Origin: an uncultured Bacteroidales bacterium
GTDB taxonomy: Bacteria > Bacteroidota > Bacteroidia > Bacteroidales > UBA932
Length of the DNA stretch: 26,548 nt
Assembly (NCBI GenBank): GCA_902491795.1
Contig: CABUIX010000029.1
Coordinates: 1-26,548, forward strand
Direction: 5' to 3'
Below, piece after piece: positions 8,398 through 15,587 of the stretch. Both the position numbers and the translations under genes were made by a program. Each line of letters begins with the position of its first letter. Position 1 is the stretch's first letter. The notes under the pieces are model-generated. The model saw nothing but the letters and a program-made list of their open reading frames with translations, did no database searches and had not been told where the DNA came from.

Positions 8398-8405
8398 TAA
8401 TTTCG
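8398..8405 (+). promoter_or_regulatory. -7 promoter box TAATTTCG of the small lipoprotein
   Basis: TTTATTGTAATTTCGCGC lies 27 bases before the ATG at 8433. A strongly AT-rich tract (about 8346-8370) lies upstream and may act as an UP-type element. Confidence 0.45.
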
Positions 8406-8432
8406 CGCTCACAAGTATTATCTTATAGTGCT

Positions 8433-8630
8433 ATGAAAAAGATTGTTGTTATTGCTCTCATCGTGCTTGGCGCGATGTCTGCTGTTTCTTGCAAGAACTC
8501 AAGCAAGAGCGAAGAGGCTGCTGCTACTGTTGATACAGAAGTTGTTGCAACCGAGACATGTGATTCTGCAGCTGCAGTTGAGGAAGTTGTTGATTCAACT
8601 GTAGTGAATGTAGAGAACGCTGCTGAGTAA
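8433..8630 (+). CDS. Small acidic lipoprotein, 65 aa
   Basis: This gene encodes a 65-aa protein with a lipoprotein signal peptide (MKKIVVIALIVLGAMSAVSC, lipidated Cys at residue 20). The mature part is a 45-residue tail of Ala, Glu, Val, Thr and Ser with no evident fold and one further Cys. I do not recognise a family; similar tiny acidic lipoproteins are common in Bacteroidota. Codons are T-ended and AT-rich (GTT, GCT), unlike the GC-ended codons of the neighbours. Together with its own promoter and strong terminator, this suggests a short, abundant, monocistronic message. The start is fixed by the signal peptide. Confidence 0.8.
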   Translation: MKKIVVIALIVLGAMSAVSCKNSSKSEEAAATVDTEVVATETCDSAAAVEEVVDSTVVNVENAAE

Positions 8631-8658
8631 TCAGACGCTTCTCTGGCAGAAGATTATG

Positions 8659-8684
8659 CCTCTCCAGACCGGAGAGGTTTTTTT
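8659..8684 (+). terminator. Intrinsic terminator of the small lipoprotein gene
   Basis: CCTCTCC (8659-8665) pairs perfectly with GGAGAGG (8671-8677) around a five-base loop. Seven T residues follow (8678-8684). Confidence 0.9.
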
Positions 8685-8695
8685 GTGCCTTCAGG

Positions 8696-9316
8696 TCAGG
8701 GAATGCTCGCGAATACTGCCTCCACTGCCTTGCGGGTGGAGGCATTGAGTTCCATGTCGGCGTCCGTCCCGCCTTTCTCGGGAGAAGTCCCTCCGCAGAT
8801 GTCAACCCCGATGATCCTGCGTCCGCCGCTTGCCGGGATGTCTCCGAGAATGGAAGCAAGTTCCTGCAGGCTCATTTCGCCCTGGTCCCAGTCGGTGTGC
8901 GCGAATTCCCTGGAGAGTACGTCCAGGTCGACTGAAATGTAAAGCGGCAGGTCGTCCGGAAGCATGCCCGGCGAAAAATCGTCCGGCTTGCGGACCCATG
9001 AGAAGCTTCGGAGCAGCGGCAGCCTCCTGGCGTGGAGTACCCAGTTCCCGCAGCTCAGGAGTTCCTCCCCGAATGCTCCTGGCTGGTCGTCCGGGTGATT
9101 GTCCAGCAGCAGCAGGGCGAAGGGCTCGGTTATGCGCTCAAGCCAGAAAAGTGTCTGGTAGTGGAAGTCTCCGGTTCCAATGTAGTGGACGGCGTGAAGA
9201 GGCAGGGCCGAAATCAACCTTCTTATCTCATTTCCAGCGTCTTCGGAGCAGTAGCACCGGCTGCCTTCGATTTGCTGATAATCAGAAAATCTTGTTTCCA
9301 TGGGGCTAAATTGCAT
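8696..9316 (-). CDS. Compact arginase/agmatinase-fold protein, 206 aa
   Basis: The product resembles the ureohydrolase (arginase/agmatinase/deacetylase-like) superfamily but is only 206 aa, against about 300 for arginase. Candidate metal-binding motifs are all present in order: GTGDFH (47-52, replacing GGDHS), DNHPDD (72-77, matching DxHxD), SVDLD (128-132, matching SxDxD) and a late VDICGG (171-176). Some hydrolytic activity on a guanidino or amide substrate is therefore plausible, but no substrate can be named. The start at 9316 was chosen because the frame upstream runs under the divergent gene's promoter and coding region; Met at 9301 is an alternative. It is convergent with the small lipoprotein gene and divergent from the gcv operon. 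Confidence 0.8.
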   Translation of the reverse strand: MQFSPMETRFSDYQQIEGSRCYCSEDAGNEIRRLISALPLHAVHYIGTGDFHYQTLFWLERITEPFALLLLDNHPDDQPGAFGEELLSCGNWVLHARRLPLLRSFSWVRKPDDFSPGMLPDDLPLYISVDLDVLSREFAHTDWDQGEMSLQELASILGDIPASGGRRIIGVDICGGTSPEKGGTDADMELNASTRKAVEAVFASIP

Positions 9317-9358
9317 ATTTCTTTCGAGAATGTAAGGGAAATTCCAAAAATTTATTGT

Positions 9359-9366
9359 TACATTTG
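9359..9366 (+). promoter_or_regulatory. -7 promoter box TACATTTG of the gcv operon
   Basis: This is an exact TAnnTTTG match 22 bases before the ATG at 9389. A good -33 element was not found. No glycine riboswitch-like structure fits in the 70-bp gap. Confidence 0.55.
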
Positions 9367-9388
9367 TGTAATTAGCGAGGAATAGGAC

Positions 9389-9856
9389 ATGCAATCTGAC
9401 GGACAATTCGAACTCGACCCCGAAAAGGTCTACACATCTATGGATGAACTCACGCTTGACACTGACGAAGGCCCCAGGACTCTGAAGATGGGGGTCTGGA
9501 TTAATGTCTACCCTGTACGCATTCATCGTATGATAGTCCGCGACAAGATCCTGCAGGTTGACACTCTGGAAGTCCTTAATCCCCTTGTGAGCAAGCTCCG
9601 CCGTGCGGATCCTGAATACTACAAAAGGTTCATGGGGCTCAAGCTCGTGATTGACTATCCCGGCTACAGTACCGGTATCCTTGCGAAAATACCTTTCGAG
9701 AATGATCCTGTAGGCTTCTACAAGTGGTGGCGCAAGGGCAAGCACGAGGACAAGGTGTATCTCTCCCTCGGCAACAAGATCCGTCTTTTCCAGAAAGTTG
9801 CCATGATGGAGCCCCGCATGATACTCAAGAAAGATTTGGAAATCCTCAACAAATAA
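9389..9856 (+). CDS. Uncharacterised protein, first gene of the gcv operon
   Basis: This 155-aa protein is not one I recognise. It has no signal peptide and no membrane segment, is mixed alpha/beta in character, and has many charged and aromatic residues, including a KWWRKGKHEDK segment near 120-130. It begins after an exact TAnnTTTG box and ends 12 bases before gcvT, with no terminator between, so it should be co-transcribed with the glycine cleavage genes. A role in regulating or assembling that system, or an unrelated housekeeping role, are both possible. The start at ATG 9389 gives a leader of about 19 bases, like other genes here. Confidence 0.8.
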   Translation: MQSDGQFELDPEKVYTSMDELTLDTDEGPRTLKMGVWINVYPVRIHRMIVRDKILQVDTLEVLNPLVSKLRRADPEYYKRFMGLKLVIDYPGYSTGILAKIPFENDPVGFYKWWRKGKHEDKVYLSLGNKIRLFQKVAMMEPRMILKKDLEILNK

Positions 9857-9868
9857 TTCTTACGATAA

Positions 9869-10975
9869 ATGGAAGAACAGCTTAAGGAGACTTGTCTGCA
9901 CGACCTTCATCTCAGGTTGGGAGCAAAGATGAGTCCGTTTGCCGGTTATGACATGCCGATTCAGTACAGCGGCATCATCGACGAACACAACGCGGTGCGT
10001 CATGCCGTCGGAATGTTTGATGTCTCCCACATGGGGGAGATTTTCATCTCAGGTGATGACGCCGAGGCATTTGTGAACCACATTTTCACCAATGACGTCA
10101 GGAACATGGAGCCGGGAAAGATTCTCTACGGAATGATGCTCTACGACGACGGCGGTACCGTTGACGATCTCCTGGTCTACAGGGAGCAGGAGCCTGGACA
10201 TTATCTTCTGGTGGTGAACGCCTCAAATATCGACAAGGACTACGCATGGATAAAGATGCAGGCCTGCCGCTGGAATGTCCTGGTGGACAACCAGTCCGAC
10301 AAGTGGGGACAGATTGCGGTCCAGGGTCCTGACGCCGAGAAGACGGTCATCGGGGTTCTGGGCTTCGGTGAGGCAGCGGACCTGAAGTTCTATGAGTTCT
10401 GCGACGAGAAGGCCGAAGACGGAAGCCGCGTGATACTCAGCCGAACCGGCTATACCGGAGAGGACGGCTTCGAAATCTATGCTGCTCCTGAGGTCATCCG
10501 CGGATATTGGGAGAAACTTCTGGCAGCGGGAGTGAAACCATGCGGCCTCGGATGCCGCGACACCCTCCGTTTCGAGGCCGGACTGCCCCTCTACGGAGAC
10601 GAGCTGAGCGCCGACATATCGCCCGTTATGGCTGGTCTGTCGATGTTCTGCAAGCTCGACAAGCCGGAGTTCATAGGCAAGGATGCTCTGGTGGCCCAGA
10701 AGGCTGAAGGCCCGCAGAAGCGCCTTGTGGGGATAGAGCTCGAGGACAATGCAGTGCCGAGAGCCGGTTATCCGGTCGAACTCGAGGATGGTACGGAAGT
10801 TGGAAAAGTCACGACCGGCTACCATTCGATCAGTCTCGGCAAGAGCCTCTGCTTCGCATTGGTGGACAGCGCCGATGCCGCATTGGGAACAAGGCTTTTC
10901 GTGAGGATACGCAAGCGCGTCTTCCCCGGAACCGTGATCAAGAAAAGATTTTACCAAACAAATTATAAGAAATAA
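9869..10975 (+). CDS. gcvT: Glycine cleavage system T-protein (aminomethyltransferase)
   Basis: This 368-aa protein is the standard length for GcvT. It releases ammonia from the aminomethyl group on lipoyl-H-protein and passes the one-carbon unit to tetrahydrofolate, giving 5,10-methylene-THF. The conserved GMFDVSHMGEI block is at 48-58. The catalytic aspartate is in the GGTVDD segment (D99 or D100). A C-terminal barrel domain completes the protein. The stop codon TAA shares one base with the ATG of gcvH, so translation is probably coupled. Confidence 0.97.
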   Translation: MEEQLKETCLHDLHLRLGAKMSPFAGYDMPIQYSGIIDEHNAVRHAVGMFDVSHMGEIFISGDDAEAFVNHIFTNDVRNMEPGKILYGMMLYDDGGTVDDLLVYREQEPGHYLLVVNASNIDKDYAWIKMQACRWNVLVDNQSDKWGQIAVQGPDAEKTVIGVLGFGEAADLKFYEFCDEKAEDGSRVILSRTGYTGEDGFEIYAAPEVIRGYWEKLLAAGVKPCGLGCRDTLRFEAGLPLYGDELSADISPVMAGLSMFCKLDKPEFIGKDALVAQKAEGPQKRLVGIELEDNAVPRAGYPVELEDGTEVGKVTTGYHSISLGKSLCFALVDSADAALGTRLFVRIRKRVFPGTVIKKRFYQTNYKK

Positions 10976-11352
10976 TGAGCAAAATAGTTGACGGACTCCT
11001 GTACAGCGAGTCCCACGAATGGGTCAAGGTCGATGGCAATGTTGCCATCGTGGGAATTTCTGACTATGCGCAGAACGAACTCGGCGACATCACCTATGTG
11101 GACATGCCCGATGTTGATGACGAGATCAAGGCCGGCGAAGACTTCGGCGCCGTAGAGAGCGTCAAGACTTCCAGCGAGATCATCGCTCCGGTTTCCGGAA
11201 AGGTGATTGCGTGCAACACTGAACTTGACGAGCACCCCGAGCTCATCAACGAGGATGCATATTCAGCCTGGATCGTGAAGATCGAGATGAGCGACAGCTC
11301 AGAACTCGATTCCCTGATGAACGCAAGCGCTTATACGAAACTCGTAGGCTGA
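10975..11352 (+). CDS. gcvH: Glycine cleavage system H-protein (lipoyl carrier)
   Basis: This 125-aa lipoyl-domain protein shuttles the aminomethyl intermediate between P-, T- and L-proteins. The lipoylated lysine is K64 in AVESVKTSSEI. Length is normal. It starts on the last base of the gcvT stop codon (TAATG). The next gene begins 16 bases downstream. No lipoate ligase or lipoyl synthase is present in the window, so lipoylation must rely on genes elsewhere. Confidence 0.97.
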   Translation: MSKIVDGLLYSESHEWVKVDGNVAIVGISDYAQNELGDITYVDMPDVDDEIKAGEDFGAVESVKTSSEIIAPVSGKVIACNTELDEHPELINEDAYSAWIVKIEMSDSSELDSLMNASAYTKLVG

Positions 11353-11368
11353 TCTGCTTGTAAAAAAT

Positions 11369-12670
11369 ATGGGAACATTCTGCTATTTCCCCCATACCGG
11401 GGAGGATATAAGCCGCATGCTCGAAAGGATAGGGGTCAAGTCTCTGGACGACCTCTATTCTGATGTTCCGGCGGACTTCATCTTCAAGGGAGAATACGAC
11501 CTCCCTTCTGCCATGAGCGAACAGGAAGTTCGTGATCATTTTGCCCGGCTTGCCGCAATGAACACCAGGCTCAAGGTTTTCGTCGGCCAGGGCGCATACG
11601 ACCACTGCACTCCTTCCGTTATACCCTACCTTACCTCCCGCAGCGAATATCTCACTGCGTACACGCCGTATCAGTGCGAGATTTCGCAGGGAACGCTGCG
11701 CTACATCTTCGAATGGCAGACCATGATCTGTCGCCTGACAGGCCTGGACTGCTCCAATGCGTCCATGTATGACGGACCAACCGCGGCAGCGGAGGCAGTA
11801 AGGATGTGCATCGCGTGCACCAAGAAGCGCAATACGGTCGTGCTTTCGGCCGGACTGCTTCCTCATGTGACAGAGACCGTTCGCACTTATGCCAAATACG
11901 AGGGTACCAATCTTGTGGTGGCTGAGGACGTGCGTGCCGCCAATGCGGCTGATCTTGCCGGCGTCGTGGTTCCTTCGATCGACCGCGATGGCCTGATCTG
12001 TGATCTTGACGGGCTTGCCGACCTTGTCCATTCGGAGGGTGCACTGCTCGTGGAGTATTGCGACCCGTCGGCTCTTGCGGTGCTCAAGACTCCAGCCGAA
12101 TGGGGTGCCGACATTGCCGTGGGTGACGGACAGACCCTGGGCATTCCTCTGAATTTCGGAGGTCCCTATGTCGGGTTCATGGCATGCCGCAAGGACTACA
12201 TGCGCAAGATGCCTGGCCGAATCGTCGGCCAGACTGAGGATGCTGCAGGCCGCCGCTGCTTCGTTCTGACACTGCAGGCGCGTGAACAGCACATCCGCCG
12301 CGAGAAAGCTACTTCGAACATCTGCTCCAACCAGTCACTGATGGCTCTTTGGTGCACGATTTATCTCTCCGTAATGGGAACGGAGGGCCTGCGCAGGGTC
12401 AACGAGCTCTGCTGGGAGAGATCGCACTACCTGCGTGACCAGCTGCTTGCGACAGGACTTTTCGAGCCTGTCCGCGAGGGTGAGTTCCTGAAGGAATTTG
12501 TGCTCAAGCCGCTTTTGCCTGCCGACAAGCTCATGCGCGGGCTTATGGATGCCGGCTATTTCGCCGCTCTTCCCACCGCAGACGGCAACGTGTCCTTCTG
12601 CGTCACCGAGAAGCACGGCAAGGATGAAATTGATGCATTGGTCAAAACAGTCATGGAGGTTGCAAGATGA
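11369..12670 (+). CDS. gcvPA: Glycine dehydrogenase (decarboxylating) subunit 1
   Basis: This 433-aa protein corresponds to the N-terminal half of the P-protein, which decarboxylates glycine and loads the aminomethyl group on GcvH. It has the aminotransferase-like fold but lacks the PLP lysine, which lies in subunit 2. The opening FPHTGEDISRML and the QTMICRLTGLDCSNASMYDG block are typical of this subunit. Length is close to that of known split subunits. Its stop codon overlaps the gcvPB start by four bases (ATGA), consistent with a coupled 1:1 complex. Confidence 0.96.
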   Translation: MGTFCYFPHTGEDISRMLERIGVKSLDDLYSDVPADFIFKGEYDLPSAMSEQEVRDHFARLAAMNTRLKVFVGQGAYDHCTPSVIPYLTSRSEYLTAYTPYQCEISQGTLRYIFEWQTMICRLTGLDCSNASMYDGPTAAAEAVRMCIACTKKRNTVVLSAGLLPHVTETVRTYAKYEGTNLVVAEDVRAANAADLAGVVVPSIDRDGLICDLDGLADLVHSEGALLVEYCDPSALAVLKTPAEWGADIAVGDGQTLGIPLNFGGPYVGFMACRKDYMRKMPGRIVGQTEDAAGRRCFVLTLQAREQHIRREKATSNICSNQSLMALWCTIYLSVMGTEGLRRVNELCWERSHYLRDQLLATGLFEPVREGEFLKEFVLKPLLPADKLMRGLMDAGYFAALPTADGNVSFCVTEKHGKDEIDALVKTVMEVAR

Positions 12671-14043
12671 AATACTACGACAAACTGATATTCGAACTTT
12701 CCAGGAAGGGTCGTACAGGTTTCTCCCTTCCCGCATCTGAAGGAAAGATGCCCAAGGAAGGAAAACTCTGGCGCAGCTCTGCGCTGGAACTGCCGGAAGT
12801 CAGCGAACCTGACGTCGTAAGGCACTACACGAACCTCAGCCAGATGAATTTCGGTGTCGATACCGGATTCTATCCTCTCGGTTCCTGCACCATGAAATAC
12901 AATCCCAAGATCAACGAGGAAATAGCCTCCATGCCCGAGTTTACCGGACTGCATCCTCTCCAGCCGGAAGAAAGCGTCCGCGGAGCAAAGGCCGCGATCG
13001 GGGAACTTGACCATGCGCTTGCCGCAATCACCGGAATGAAGCATTTCACGTTCAGACCCTGCGCAGGTGCCCACGGTGAACTCACGGGACTGATGCTCAT
13101 GAAAGAGTATCATCTCGGGAGGGGAGACCTCGCCCGTACAAAGGTGATTGTCCCCGACAGCGCCCACGGAACCAATCCGGCTTCGGCTGCATGCTGCGGC
13201 TACGAGATAGTCGTGGTGAAGTCCAATGCCGACGGCCTCGTGGACGTGGAGGCGCTCAAGCCTCTGCTCGGTCCCGACATTGCAGGCATCATGATGACAA
13301 ACCCCAACACTCTTGGACTTTTCGAGCGCGACATAAAGGAGATTGCCGAGCTTGTGCACGGCTGCGGCGGACTGCTCTACTATGACGGGGCAAACATGAA
13401 TCCTCTGCTGGGCGTGGTGCGCCCCGGAGACATGGGATTTGACATCCTGCACCTGAACCTTCACAAGACATTCTCTACTCCTCACGGAGGCGGTGGCCCA
13501 GGAAGCGGTCCCGTCGGAGTGTCCGAAAGGGTGCTTCCTTATCTGAATGTCCCTCATGTGAGCGGTTTCCACGGCAACTTCACCGTGATGCTGCGTGCTC
13601 TTGCATACATTCTTATGCTCGGCAAGGAGAATGTCCGCATGGCCGGCAAGCTTGCGACACTCAACGCGAACTACATCAAGGAGTCGCTCAAGGACTGCTA
13701 CAAGCTGCCCATTCCTTCTGTCTGCAAGCACGAATTCGTGTTTGACGGTCTTGTTGAGCCCAACGGGACCACGACACTGGATGTCGCCAAGCGCCTGCTT
13801 GACTACGGTTTCCATGCGCCCACGATCTACTTCCCGCTGCTCTTCCATCAGGCCATCATGATAGAGCCTACCGAGACCGAGTCTCCCGAGACGCTCGATG
13901 CCTTCATTGAGGTCATGAGGAAGATTGCCGAGGAGGCCAGGACCAACCCGGAACTGCTGCACGCTGCTCCAGTATCCACGCCGATAGGACGTCCTGACGA
14001 GACCAGGGCCGCAAGGCAGCCGGTGCTCAAATACGAGGCCTGA
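12667..14043 (+). CDS. gcvPB: Glycine dehydrogenase (decarboxylating) subunit 2, PLP-binding
   Basis: This 458-aa protein is the catalytic C-terminal half of the split P-protein. The PLP-binding lysine is K267 in LNLHKTFSTPHGGGGPG. The glycine-rich loop after it and the PCAGAHGELTG block near 131-141 are also family hallmarks. It overlaps gcvPA by four bases and is followed after two bases by the DUF5715 gene. With gcvT, gcvH and gcvPA it completes the glycine cleavage enzymes except for the shared dihydrolipoamide dehydrogenase, which is not in the window. Confidence 0.97.
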   Translation: MKYYDKLIFELSRKGRTGFSLPASEGKMPKEGKLWRSSALELPEVSEPDVVRHYTNLSQMNFGVDTGFYPLGSCTMKYNPKINEEIASMPEFTGLHPLQPEESVRGAKAAIGELDHALAAITGMKHFTFRPCAGAHGELTGLMLMKEYHLGRGDLARTKVIVPDSAHGTNPASAACCGYEIVVVKSNADGLVDVEALKPLLGPDIAGIMMTNPNTLGLFERDIKEIAELVHGCGGLLYYDGANMNPLLGVVRPGDMGFDILHLNLHKTFSTPHGGGGPGSGPVGVSERVLPYLNVPHVSGFHGNFTVMLRALAYILMLGKENVRMAGKLATLNANYIKESLKDCYKLPIPSVCKHEFVFDGLVEPNGTTTLDVAKRLLDYGFHAPTIYFPLLFHQAIMIEPTETESPETLDAFIEVMRKIAEEARTNPELLHAAPVSTPIGRPDETRAARQPVLKYEA

Positions 14044-14045
14044 CG

Positions 14046-14855
14046 ATGAAGAAAAGTCACAAGGGCCTTTTGATACTTGCCGTCCCTTTTCTGCTGGGCT
14101 TCCTCGCCGGTTTTCTGGTCAGGGGAGGCTGCAGCGGAGGCGGCGTGAAGAATGAGGAGCCTTCCGGACTTGTCCAGGAGGATTCTGCCGGGCAGCAGGA
14201 AACAGCCGCGTGCCTGGAAGAAGAGGAGGATGTTTCGGCCGGACCGCTCGATGATGTCGACGGTCTCGGTGAGAAACCCGAGCGCAGGGAAGTAATTTAT
14301 TACAGGGACCGGCTTCCGTACGCCAGACTCTTTGCGGATCTGAATGAAGAACATCTGAGGGTCGCCAGGAGCCTGGGACTGCCTGAAGTTCCCAAGACCC
14401 GCGAGGACTTTTCCCACAGGGGACTGGTCCGTATCGAGGACAACGAATACCTGGTTGTTGATGACCTGCAGTACTCGATTCCTTATCTGACCGAGGGCGC
14501 CGCGGAGGAGCTTCACCGCATTGCGAAGGCTTTCAGCGACTCTCTGGAGTCAAAGGGCCTTCTTGACTACAAGCTTGTCGTGTCGTCGCTGCTGCGTACC
14601 GAGGAGGATGTGGACAGGCTGAGACGCAGCGGAAATCCCAATGCCAGCGACAATTCTGCGCACTGCTACGGCACTACCTTTGACATTACCTACACAAGGT
14701 ATTTCAGTGAGGACGAGTCAGAGGCGTTCATGCAGCCTTTCGAGCTGACCAAGGTGCTCGGGGAGGTGCTGCTTGACGAGAAGAATGCCGCGCGCTGTCT
14801 CGTGAAATACGAGAAGCAGGAGCATTGCTTCCACATTACTTCCTGTGTGAAATAA
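14046..14855 (+). CDS. DUF5715-family protein, M15 peptidase-like, membrane anchored
   Basis: This 269-aa protein has an N-terminal membrane anchor or signal (about residues 7-25), an acidic low-complexity linker (about 35-80) and a C-terminal domain resembling the DUF5715 family. That domain carries H206 and D213 in SAHCYGTTFDI, a preceding SSLLRT motif, and HCFH at 260-263. These match the layout of M15/VanX-like zinc D,D-peptidases (SxHxxGxxxD...ExxH), but the usual glutamate is shifted (E259 next to H260). A periplasmic peptidoglycan peptidase is a fair inference and is not proven. It starts two bases after gcvPB, so it is transcribed with the gcv genes, and it converges on trmO with four bases between stops. 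Confidence 0.82.
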   Translation: MKKSHKGLLILAVPFLLGFLAGFLVRGGCSGGGVKNEEPSGLVQEDSAGQQETAACLEEEEDVSAGPLDDVDGLGEKPERREVIYYRDRLPYARLFADLNEEHLRVARSLGLPEVPKTREDFSHRGLVRIEDNEYLVVDDLQYSIPYLTEGAAEELHRIAKAFSDSLESKGLLDYKLVVSSLLRTEEDVDRLRRSGNPNASDNSAHCYGTTFDITYTRYFSEDESEAFMQPFELTKVLGEVLLDEKNAARCLVKYEKQEHCFHITSCVK

Positions 14856-14859
14856 TTTT

Positions 14860-15573
14860 CTACAGCACTTCGACAATGTCTTCGCGGACACGGAATCTTA
14901 TTTCCCTGTCCGCGAAATTCATTCCGTATATGCGGTCCGGATCATGCTGGAATCTCGGCCTCGGGTCCTGGGAGAGTATTTCTTCGAGGGCTTTGAGACG
15001 TTCTTCTCCGAGATCTGATTTGAGATGTTCCGGGAAGCTGACTTTCAGGGCCTTCCATCCGGTCGTGTCCACAAAGCCGCTGCGGATTCCGCTGCGGCTG
15101 TCGGCATATTCCACGTAGGGCTTGATGTCATAGACGGGAGTGCCGTCTGCAAGGTCGGCGCCGGCCACCACGATGCGGCAGGCTGCATGGTCGATGCTGA
15201 CAATCCTTACTGCGCTGAGACCCAGGCTGTTTGGCCTGAAAGGGGAGCGTGAGGCGAACACTCCTATTCTCCTGTTGCCGCCGAGCCTTGGAGGTCTGAC
15301 GGTGGCTTCGAACTTCGGCTTCCCTTCTGTGGTGTCCGGCGAGGAATCTGCCTGTCCAGTCGGCTGTCCGGAACCTCTTCTGACATTGAGGCTGAATCCC
15401 CATATCAGCCAAATGTAGTCAAATTCCTCAAGCCCTCTGAGTGCATCAGGCTTGTTGTATGGGGTAAGCAGTTCGACCGTGCCTTGCAGGGATTCGGCGA
15501 TTCCTGCCTGGCGCGGTATTCCGAACTTCTCTTTCAGCGGTGAGCGGAAGATTGCTATTGGCTCAATGTTCAT
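14860..15573 (-). CDS. trmO: tRNA (N6-threonylcarbamoyladenosine-37) N6-methyltransferase TrmO
   Basis: This 237-aa protein matches the TrmO (YaeB/TsaA) family, which uses SAM to methylate t6A37 of ANN-decoding tRNAs to m6t6A. The family blocks are visible: a start rich in FRSPLKEKFGIPRQAG, FDYIWLIWGF near 51-60, and RRIGVFASRSPFRPNSLGLS at 101-120. Length is normal. It begins 14 bases after the stop of the M23 peptidase gene on the same strand, so it is probably the second gene of that unit. The link to a cell-wall enzyme is likely only positional. Confidence 0.93.
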   Translation of the reverse strand: MNIEPIAIFRSPLKEKFGIPRQAGIAESLQGTVELLTPYNKPDALRGLEEFDYIWLIWGFSLNVRRGSGQPTGQADSSPDTTEGKPKFEATVRPPRLGGNRRIGVFASRSPFRPNSLGLSAVRIVSIDHAACRIVVAGADLADGTPVYDIKPYVEYADSRSGIRSGFVDTTGWKALKVSFPEHLKSDLGEERLKALEEILSQDPRPRFQHDPDRIYGMNFADREIRFRVREDIVEVL

Positions 15574-15587
15574 CGGAGGCGGGGCGC

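Noticed and set aside
9317..9388. Glycine riboswitch before the gcv operon
   Set aside because: The 72-base gap is too short and no riboswitch-like paired core is visible.
9317..9745. Upstream extension of the arginase-like frame to 349 codons
   Set aside because: It lies antisense to the 155-aa gene and its promoter and shows no arginase similarity. The metal motifs are all within the 206-aa version.
11246..13962. Long minus-strand open frames (348 and 468 codons) opposite gcvPA and gcvPB
   Set aside because: They are antisense to two certain enzymes. Their translations are Cys/His/Arg-rich with no domain, typical shadows of GC-rich genes.
14856..14859. Bidirectional terminator between the DUF5715 gene and trmO
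   Set aside because: The gap is four bases, and no stable hairpin with a T tract was found around it.
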